DNA of 64,000 nt from Pleurotus ostreatus/Saccharomyces cerevisiae fusant (lineage: Eukaryota; Opisthokonta): contig JAMQCK010000006.1 in the NCBI GenBank assembly GCA_024196135.1, forward strand, positions 124,001-188,000, given 5' to 3'. Positions 56,215-64,000 of the stretch are shown in pieces. A program made the translations under genes and the position numbers. The notes below the pieces were generated by a model. The model was not told where the DNA came from. It was given only the letters and a program-made list of their open reading frames with translations, and searched no databases. Each line of letters starts with the position of its first letter. The stretch's first letter is position 1.

Positions 56215-57458
56215 CTATTTTCCGAGAGACCGTACGTGGCTGAAGATGACGTTCAGCGCGCCACGGACGTCGTTGGTATCTATTTTGGCAGCGAGAACGT
56301 CGCCAAAGTCCAGCTCAATCTCCTCCTCTTCCACGCCGCTGGGTCCAGGTCGCAGTACGGTGGCGGTGACGTCGACAGAGGCGAGTTGCTGACGCGCAGG
56401 AACGAAGACGAGATTGACAGCGAGCTTTATCTGGTGCGGAGCTGCGTCGACGACGTAGACAAGACGTAGCTCGTTCTCGGAAGCTGCCGTAGACGACTGA
56501 AGCGACTCCATCTGCCGATATAGGTCGAGTTTGGTGGTAAGGCTGCAAGGATGAATTAACCCGCGGTTCTTCAAGGAAGACGTTCGCGTACCTTTGATAT
56601 TGCCGCGCAATAGCCAGCTCATCTAGCCCTTCTGGATGCATCTGCTTGACTTGGGTTTCAAGCTGAACGCGCTCAGCTCGCAAGCGCTCAGCTTCTGCCA
56701 TAGCGGCCTTGGCGGCGTCCTTCTGCTCCTCTGCTTCGTGAGTCTCGTTCTCGATGGCGTCCATCAAGTTCTGCATCTCTTCCGTCTGCTCATCAAGCTT
56801 GGCCTGCGCACCTGCCTCGGTAAGGCGAGGTGGCGGGTTCGTTTGCTGTAGCCGTAGGAGCTCGAGCTGCTTGTTGAGGACGTCCTCCTTCAGCGTCTTC
56901 ATACGTCGTGTTCTCTCCTGCAACAATTCATACTCTGGACGCTGTTGAGTATGGTTCCAATGGATCTCAAACGCCTAACTACCTTTCTGGAAAATAGGCG
57001 CTCTTTCCTTCATCGCTGTATGCACCGCATTTAAGCGCGCCTTCTGGGCGCGCAGTTTCGCCTTCTTCTCCTCGTTCTCCAACTGTAGTCGCTGGTTCTC
57101 TTCCTCGTTGACTATCCCAGTCTCGTCGCTAGGACTGACTATGGTCCTCGCGTACTGATCCTTCGCTCGTCGCTCAAGGTAAACATATTTGAGTTTGTGT
57201 AGGTAGGACTGAGCAAGGCGTGTTCGTATCAGATGTCAACGTTGTTATTAGAGTAATGGTACGTACCATATGCGACTCCAAATCTTTGGCTACGATTGCA
57301 GGATCCCGCTCACCGCTGCTCGGCCCGGCAGGGAAGTCGACAGACGAGTTGGGGTTGAACCGCCTGTGTGAATGGAAATCCTCTATTTTCTTCGCCGTTT
57401 TCACATTGAGGCAGGTAGTCTCTACCTCCTCCAGGTCTATTTCGACAGGGTTCATCAT
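56215..57458 (-). CDS. SOS7: Kinetochore protein Sos7 (Kre28/ZWINT family)
   Basis: Sos7 pairs with the kinetochore scaffold Spc7/KNL1. The protein starts MMNPVEIDLEEVETTCLNVK. After DPAIVAKDLESHM an intron leads to SYLHKLKYVYLERRAKDQYA and RTIVSPSDETGIVNEEENQR. The (L)HKLK..YLE...KD.Y...IVS block followed by a Glu/Lys coiled coil (NEEKKAKLRAQKARLNAVH) marks the Sos7 family. Long coiled coils follow (MKTLKEDVLNKQLELLRLQQ, then QAKLDEQTEEMQNLMDAIEN). A compact C-terminal part reads LTTKLDLYRQMESLQS, LRLVYVVDAAPHQIKLAVNL and VRGALNVIFSHVRSLGK before the stop. About five exons. The identification rests on the N-terminal block and overall layout; a generic coiled-coil protein is the alternative. 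Confidence 0.78.
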
Positions 57459-57953
57459 GAATACAGCTTGGCGGGATGGGTATCAAACGTTGCCGATGGT
57501 TGCAGGAAATAAGAAACAAACGCGTGAGTTGTGACGCAATTAAAGTAACTACGCACGTGATGTGACGGTTCGTGTTCAACGTGCGTAAACAAATGCAAGC
57601 AAACCCAGCGCCACCGTTTCGTTGCATAGATGCATAGCTTTGGCAGTCATATGCAACTGAAAGAAGTACTTTATTTATCACATATGTCGAGATATGGTAC
57701 TAGAAATACATTATATACAAAGAGCAACGACGGAAAAACCAAGATGCGTAACATATTTACTAGAGCAGGAACCGGACCACGCGAAGAAAGTAGATTACAG
57801 GAACATGAAGATAGAAGCCATAAGATACCTTACACATAACTCAGAAGAAAAGATTGTCCGAAGGAACGAAACCTTAAACCACGTCTGCAACGCGTTGCTT
57901 TTGCTCAAAAGAAACAGTGGACGCATGAGCGCCATCGAACTGTCAATACGTCG
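57459..57953. other. Intergenic: SOS7 promoter and 3' flank of the coiled-coil gene
   Basis: About 495 bp, clearly AT-richer than average (ATTTATCACATATG, ACATTATATACAAAG), between two minus-strand genes. No gene or strong motif seen. Confidence 0.5.
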
Positions 57954-60803
57954 TCAGCCTTCCGAAGACCTCATGCCATGGTAGAAAGCACTCACCTCCA
58001 TCGACATCTCCGACAACCACTGTGCCTGCTGCACCTTGTACTTGCCGAAGCTCCCCTTCAACCGCGCGATCGTCTCCTCGTCCTGCTTCTTCGCCGCGCG
58101 CAACGAACTCGATTCCTTCTGAGCTGCCAGCAGAGCGGTCTTCGTCTGCTCGAGCATGTTGGCAAGCGACGCCGCGCGCGCCTGCTCGGTCTCGGCGAGC
58201 TTGTTCGAGGTGGCAAGCTCCTCCCGCGCGGCGTTGTGCTGCTGGCGTGACGTCTCGAGGTCGGCGGAGGTGGAGGCAAGCAGGGCGTCACGGTCGGCGA
58301 TGACGGTGCGGAGCTCGACATTAGTCTTCTCCGACGCGTCCAGGCGGGTGCGAAGGTCGACGACCTTGGCAGTCTCGTCATTTCGGGCCCGAGTCATCGC
58401 TGCAGTCTCCTCGCGCGACATCGCCAGCGCACGCTCCAGATCCGCAACCTTCGCATTCGAGGCGTCCACCTGCTGCTCCAACGACGAAACCCGGTCCGCA
58501 AAGGCGCTGATCTTGTCCTGCAGCTCCCCAGCCTCCCGCGCCCTCACAGCCAACTGCGCATCGCGCTCAGCGACCTGCGCACCCATCAACTCGACCTGAA
58601 CCCGCTGCTCCTCCACCTGATCCTTCAACTCCCCAACCTCCTCCTCCAACGTCTGCGACACCGCCTCCAAGTGCTCCCTTTCATTGCGCAGCTCATCCCG
58701 CTCCTCCTCAAGCTCCCGCATCTCCTTCTCCGTCTCCGCCGCCGCAACCCGCAGCGCCTGCACCTCCTCGCGGAACTGACGCTGCACCTCGACCTTCGCG
58801 GCGAGCGTGACCTCGAGCTCGCCGAGGAGGCGCGTGCGCTCGGCATCGGTGGCCGCGAGCTGGAGCGCCAACGCATCGTTGGAGGAGTTCGCGGCCGCCA
58901 GACGCGCGGTGTAGTCGTTGACCAGCGCCGTCTGCTCTGCAACCATCGTGTCGCGCGCCACAAGGGTCTGCTGCAACTCGTTTACCGAGCCGCGCAGAAC
59001 TTGCGCCTGCTGAGCGACCGCCTCATACTCCGCCTTCGCCTGCTCCAGCTTAGCCTGCATGTCCGCGATCTCCTGATCCTTCGCCGCAATCATGGCCTGC
59101 AGGTCGGCCTCCTGCCGCTGTGCGCTCGCGACGTCGGCCTCCAAACCGGTGATGGTCTGCTCCCGCGCGACAATTTTGTCCTCCAGCGCCTGCGCGCTCC
59201 TCTGCATGCGCATCTCCGCCGCGGCAGACGCACTGCGCACATCGACGAGGTCCTGGTTGAGCGCGACGAGCTGCTTCTCGAGGCTGGCGACCTTCTCCTG
59301 GGCAAGACGCTCGGCCTGCGTGGGCTCGAAAAGGTTTTCTTGCGTTTGCGAGTAATCGTGAGAGCCGATATCCTGCTCGTGCTCGTTGTCGAAAGAAGGC
59401 ATATCAAGATCCTCGCGGTGCTCGTCGCCTGAGTCGCTGGGAGCAGGCGTCGGACGCTTCGACAGATGCGAGATGAAGGAGCCCGACTGCGTGCGGGTCA
59501 CGCCCATAGGCGCTCCAGGGCGAGTGACGCCGAGCAGGCGCTGCGCCTGCGTGCGCGGCTGCGAGGAAGGTACGTTCTGCGAAGGAGGGATGGGCTGCTC
59601 GGGCGAGTTTGGCTCCGAGATGCTGGGTGCGCGAATCGTGGGCGTCGATGGACGCGTAGGTACGTCGTCTTGCATCTGCATCGGCTGCTCATCCATGTCC
59701 ATCGAGTCATCCGCATACGTAGCCCCCGACGGCCCGCCAACAGCACTTGCAAAGCCAAGCGCCAGCTGCTGCTCCAGCTCCTCGATGCGTTCGCGATAGT
59801 GCTGGGTCTGCTCGCGGAGCCGGGCCTCGATGGCTTGGGTGTCCTCATCATCGGACAGTTCTGACAGAGGAGATTCGCTGCGCAGGGTCTGCTGGCGCTC
59901 CTGAAGTTCCTTGATCTTGGCGAGAAGCTGTAAACAAGGTTAGAATTGTTATGGAACTCTATCGCAGAGATGGGCCCCGTACCTCGGCCTTGGTCATTCT
60001 CGACAGCGGCTTGGGCCCTTGAGATTGAGCCATCGAACGCCGTGGGGCCCTAGAGGGTCCGGCCACGGAAGCTCTCGACTTCCTTGGTCCTCCGGTGGAC
60101 CGGCGAGGGCGCTTGCTGACGCGACTCGAAATGCTCTCGCCCAGATCGGCTTCCGCGGCGCCATCAAAGTGGACGTTAGACTGCCGGCGGCGCTTGGAGG
60201 GGCTGTGAGACACGAGGCGGATGAACATCTCTTGGTCGGCTTGTGATGTGGGCGGGGAGGAGAGGTTGAGCGACTTGCGGGCCCTCTTGAAGCTGCAGAG
60301 GGACAGAAGATGGTCAGTGAGGAGGCGAGCATGGAGTCATAAAGATGGCGCACGTCTTCTTGGCCGATGGTGTTACTGAGATAGTTGCTGGCTCGGGTAA
60401 GCGCTCAAGCATGCCCTCGTCGACCTGAGAGTCAATGCGTCAGTCTACGCACGATTGCATGACAGTGGCAAGACTCACCAGGCCGTCGACCGCCTTGTGG
60501 ATGAACTTGAGTGCATGCGGTCCCATCTTGTCGTTCCTCTCTTCCGCGGCCCTGTGAACTGCAGCCGAGGTCAGGATGCGTGGGCCTTCTGCGAGGCGCG
60601 CCACTCACTTTCAGCCCTAAGCGTGGCCATGTGGATGCGTTTCTTGTGCTGCTGTAAGTGTGCGCAGGCATCGAGGACGCCTGAGGGAGACGTCAGTACC
60701 CGTCCCAACGACGCTGAGCACACCACGCACGCTCGCGGTAGGTATACTTCGCCTTGGGCGCCGCCTTCGCCTTGGTGGCCTTCGATGTCTTCGTCGCAAC
60801 CAT
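57954..60803 (-). CDS. Long coiled-coil protein with linker-histone-like N-terminus
   Basis: The N-terminus is Lys/Ala-rich (MVATKTSKATKAKAAPKAKY), then TYRERVLDACAHLQQHKKRI and HALKFIHKAVDGLVDEGMLE followed by PEPATISVTPSAKK. The spacing Y..RV.DA...L......, A...I...V..L...G.L and a closing ISVTPSAKK resembles a linker-histone H1 winged helix; this is a pattern match, not proof. A basic segment follows (SKRPRRSTGGPRKSRASVAG). One large exon from about 59,930 then runs through a Pro/Ser linker (PTRPSTPTIRAPSISEPNSP) to ~450 residues of continuous coiled coil (LAQEKVASLEKQLVALNQDL, LEEERDELRNEREHLEAVSQ). It ends KVQQAQWLSEMSMEVSAFYH. The start at 60803 was preferred to an in-frame Met at 60926 because the extra text does not look conserved. 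Role unknown; a nuclear or chromosome-associated scaffold is plausible. Confidence 0.78.
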
Positions 60804-61610
60804 AACGTGTCGTGAAGTGCGTGAGCGACTGTACAAAGATAGGGTAGCAGAGGTAATGTGGGGAGAGGGAAGGTGGTGGTCTGTGGTTAAGAGGCCTGGC
60901 AAAGAGTCAGGGCCTCGGGGCCACAATGAAATTACGTCTGCGGCCCCGACGCACGTGGCCGGCTAGAACAAAGTCACTTCGCGAACAATGGAGGCAAATC
61001 CAAAAGGCAACCGTCATTGTGACGATGCGTGCGCCAGGTTTGTGCGCAAGAAAGGTACCTTACAATGGCTGGGAGGGACGGGATCCCTGGGATTGGGAGT
61101 TGTCCATTGCATCCTGAGTGACACTGCAGAGACAGTCGGGGCAGTGGGTTGGGTTCACTACGCGTCATGCATGATTGGAAGTAGATGTGCCTAGCATTCG
61201 ATTAGACGCGTGGTGTAGGAGATGCAGTACCGTATTCAGTCGTATGGAAGGAAGTAGCAAGGTTGGCGTGAGGTAGATGCGTGTATGACCACGGCTGCGG
61301 CGCCGATCATTGCACGATCAGGCGCAGTTCCGGCGAGGATTGGGTTCGGATGAAGATGATACGGCTTATGGCTGTCGCGCGTGTCAGGGCAGGCAGGGAT
61401 TGCGATGGAGGAGGAGGAGTAGGTAGAACAATGGGAGTCCGGAACAGGAACAAAAGACGCGTCGTCACACGGAAGTAAATCTAGGAGCCTCCGATGTAAG
61501 CAAGGTCAAACAAGTTGAACGTCGGTACCGCACATCGCAAATTACAATTCAAGTCGTTCGAGTATTGTAGTGACTGCAAGTGAGCAGATATTCCAGTATA
61601 TTTTACAGCC
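60804..61610. other. Intergenic: coiled-coil gene promoter and monooxygenase 3' flank
   Basis: About 805 bp with only short open frames. A GGAGGAGGAGGAG run lies near 61,410. No gene seen. Confidence 0.45.
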
Positions 61611-64000
61611 TCACGCCTCCTTACTCTTCATAAATCCCGCAAAGTGCGCCTCCACCTCCTTCCAAGCCTCCACACCACACCCCTTCGCAATCATCCCCAC
61701 ATGCCCATCCGGCCTCCCCACCACAATCGCCCCCTCAGCCCCCACGCCCCACTTCTCATGCAGCGGGTGCTCCAACAGAAGTCCTGCCTCCGGGAAGCTC
61801 TCCCGATACGGCGACAGCACCGCCTGATCGTCGCAGTAGAATCCGAGGGGCGCAAACAAATGCGATGGGCGCTCGCTCACGGTGAGCGGATGCAACTTGG
61901 GGTAGAGTCGTTGGGTGATGGTGGGGTGCGTCGCGTCGGTGGTGGTGGCGACGGCGACGCGGAAGAGCCCGTGCTGCGGGGCGTGGTAGGCGCCGGTGAT
62001 TTGTGGCACGGCGGTGTAGTCGTGGGTGTAGAGGCGGCGACCTGGCGGGATGGACGATGTGCGGTCCGCAGTAGAGAGGTAAAGCGGCTCGCAGACCGGG
62101 CGAGGGCCACAGGTAGCCCTGCCCGCGTATTTGGCGAAGATAGAGCCCGTGCTGGAGATGTGATCGTCGAGGGCGAGGAGGCGGTCGACGGCGCCATCGG
62201 CCGCAAGGTCTCCAACGAGCACGAAAATGGTGAAGCGCCCGTCAAAGCGGGGGACGACAGAGGTGATGACCATATCGGAGACGCGCGTCGCGAAGGCAGG
62301 CTTGAGGCGCGCACTGACCGCGATACCGGGGCGGCCGACATCGAAGTCAGATTTGGTGTCCGCGCCAAGGGCAAGCACCGAGGGCGGATACGCTATGGAG
62401 GCGCCCGCTTGGTACTGCATGATTATCAGTCCCATAATCGCTCACACGTCTCGGCAACAAAACTCACCGCAGCATAACTCATCTGATACTTGTGCAACCT
62501 CTGCAGCCAGTCTGCCGCCTTCTCTTCCCCTTCCTCTCCATCCTGTCCACCATCCTGTCCACCATCCTGTCCACCATTCTCCCCCGTCCCCGCCCTCCCC
62601 TCCCTCTCCAACCCCGCATACATCGCCACCAGCGTCCGGTCGATCCTGATCAACTTCTCCGCCACCGTGAACCGCTCGCCCGCGTACGTATCCAGGATCG
62701 CCGGGTCCGCGAGGCCCTTGGCCACATACCCGAGCTTCCAGCAGAGATTGTGGGCCTCCATGGTCGCGGTGTTGAGGCCGAGGCCGGCTGTGAGAGGGGG
62801 GTTGGTAATTAGTTTGATGAAGATGCAATGAAAGGTATGAGGGGAAGGTAGAAGTGGACACTTACTCCGTGGCGAATGCGTATGACAGCAGTCTCCCATG
62901 AAAAATACCGAATTATCGTTCACACTGTATGTGTTGATGAGGCGTTGGCTGACTGGAGTTTTTCCATCGTCAGCATCTTCCCCTCTTTCTCCTCAAAACC
63001 CAAGCACCCCAGAAGATCTCACAGCTAAACACTCACCATCATACGACGACCACCAGCTCACCTCGTCCCACTCCACGCTGAACGGATGAAAAATCGCCTT
63101 GATCATCCTCACCGCGTCCTCCTGCGTCGCCTCCACGCGGCTCTTGTTCTCGATTTGGATGTCGAAGCGGCAGGAGGGCTTGCCGTTGATGGGCTCGCGG
63201 GGGATGACGAGCACGATGCCGCGCGGGGAGCGGTTGATGCTGGGTGGGAGGGGGTTGTTAGCGGATGAAGGCATGGTAGCGTAGAGGGATTTGGGGGAGA
63301 CCACATGTGCGGGGTGGATCAAGGAGAAGAGACAAAGAAAAAGGCCGATAATAACTCACCATATCTTTTCCAAATCCGGATGGTTGCTCCGCACACCGAC
63401 CGCGTCGAGCACGCACCAGGTGATGGAGTGCAGGTCACCTTGAAGGACCGCGCCGAGAGGCTTCGCCCACCGTCGGACAGCGCTGCGCGCGCCGTCGGCA
63501 GCGAGGACGTATTTCGTGCGGATCCTTGACGGCGAGGCAGACCCATTAGCGGTGGTTGTGCCATCGGCGGCAACCTCGCTGCCGGGAGGAGTAGCGGGCG
63601 GCGTAGGCACACCATTCGCCGACACTCCCTCACCCTGCGTACTTCTCAGCTCAATATCATAAAAGCCGTCCTTTCCCCTCTCCATCCCCACAAACGCCGT
63701 ATTCCAATGCACCTCCAGACTCGGATTATGCCTCTTCGCATCGTCCAGCAGGATCTGCTCGACCAAGCCCTGACGAAGCAGTAGCGCGTAGTTCTTGTCG
63801 TAGTCGTATGCAGCGGGGAAGAGGCGCGCGGTGGCGATGCGCGTGCTGGTGCCGGCGTCGCCGCCCATTTCCCAGAAGGCGCGGCCGAAGACCTTCTTGC
63901 CGACGTGTTCGGCTTGCTCGAAGGGGAGGCCGAGGGACTGAGTGAGGGAGCGGTGTGTTAGGCATATGTTTTTGAGGCGGGAAAAAAGAAAGTACGCACT
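61611..64000 (-). CDS. FAD-dependent aromatic hydroxylase (phenol 2-monooxygenase type), 5' incomplete
   Basis: Class A flavoprotein monooxygenases of this type hydroxylate phenolic rings using NAD(P)H and oxygen, and often serve in aromatic degradation or secondary metabolism. The gene runs off the right edge; 63938-63999 is an intron, and only base 64000 belongs to the next upstream exon. The N-terminal Rossmann GxGxxG is therefore outside the window. Visible are SLGLPFEQAEHVGKKVFGRA, LLRQGLVEQILLDDAKRHNP, the DG motif TKYVLAADGARSAVRRW, and the GD motif NSVFFMGDCCHTHSPRAGLG followed by LNTATMEAHNLCWKLGYVAK. A C-terminal thioredoxin-like domain follows (GRFTIFVLVGDLAADGAVDR). It ends EAHFAGFMKSKEA. 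The usual GDACH is GDCCH here. A 12-bp minisatellite adds GGQD repeats in a loop. At least six exons are seen. Substrate not predictable. Confidence 0.88.
62541..62576. repeat. Minisatellite, 3 x 12 bp, inside the monooxygenase gene
   Basis: Three exact copies of TCCTGTCCACCA (plus strand). Read on the coding minus strand it encodes repeated GGQD, followed by acidic residues. The repeat is in frame, so changes in copy number would keep the protein open. Confidence 0.9.

Noticed and set aside
61644..62477. 277-codon plus-strand frame opposite the monooxygenase
   Set aside because: It is the antisense of the C-terminal domain and the GD-motif exon; only the minus strand shows family motifs.
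1..64000. A biosynthetic cluster, mating locus or defence island
   Set aside because: The single HMG-box gene and single flavin monooxygenase have no matching partners (no homeodomain or pheromone genes, no synthase, no transporter cluster); the neighbours are housekeeping genes.

Overview
The window is nuclear DNA of a basidiomycete fungus, most likely a mushroom-forming agaricomycete. The evidence is GC-rich, compact genes split by many introns of about 45-60 bp (donor GTGCG/GTACG/GTGAG, acceptor CAG/TAG). The gene set also fits: a BTB protein, an F-box/zinc-finger family and a compact kinase-like protein of types common in agaricomycetes sit among ordinary fungal housekeeping genes. The species cannot be read from the sequence. 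All gene models are mine, from joining exons by eye. Where the exon sums were checked they are whole numbers of codons (TSR3, mL41, HMG box, bL33m, RPL10, kinase-like, SPOC-like, BTB).

Layout. 0.1-1.6 kb: ornithine acetyltransferase (arginine synthesis). 2.2-9.0 kb: a BTB protein with a very long disordered tail. 9.5-11.4 kb: TSR3 (18S rRNA modification) head to head with mitoribosomal mL41. 11.9-14.2 kb: corepressor TUP1. 14.8-18.2 kb: recyclin RCY1. 18.8-24.9 kb: an F-box relic followed by two tandem F-box/zinc-finger paralogues. 25.0-26.3 kb: GPI8. 26.5-27.6 kb: an HCNGP/SAP30BP-like regulator. 29.9-31.7 kb: an HMG-box factor with an overlapping uORF. 33.5-36.4 kb: a Sel1-repeat SKT5/CHS4-like protein. 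37.3-39.5 kb: mitoribosomal bL33m divergent from mitochondrial Met-tRNA formyltransferase. 39.9-42.5 kb: a multipass membrane protein of unknown role. 42.9-44.4 kb: an unknown, possibly EH-like protein. 45.0-45.8 kb: RPL10 (uL16). 46.7-47.5 kb: a kinase-like protein. 49.4-52.3 kb: a Kid-type kinesin with a TPR-like tail. 53.2-54.1 kb: a SPOC/ACID-like protein. 56.2-57.5 kb: kinetochore SOS7. 58.0-60.8 kb: an H1-like head joined to a long coiled coil. 61.6 kb to the right edge: a phenol-hydroxylase-type FAD monooxygenase, 5' incomplete.

Functional threads. Several genes serve translation: RPL10 and TSR3 for cytosolic ribosomes, and mL41, bL33m and FMT1 in mitochondria. Two of these pairs share short divergent promoters. 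RCY1 and the SKT5-like protein both end in CaaX prenylation motifs, and both link to membrane recycling and cell-wall chitin synthesis in yeast. TUP1, the HMG-box factor and the HCNGP protein are nuclear regulators. SOS7 and the kinesin act in chromosome segregation.

I see no CRISPR array, intact transposon or recognisable tRNA/rRNA gene, and no evidence for a new multi-gene system. The most unusual items are the F-box cluster with its relic, the H1-like/coiled-coil protein, the charged-helix insertion in TUP1, the TPR-tailed kinesin, and three gene-poor gaps of about 2 kb.
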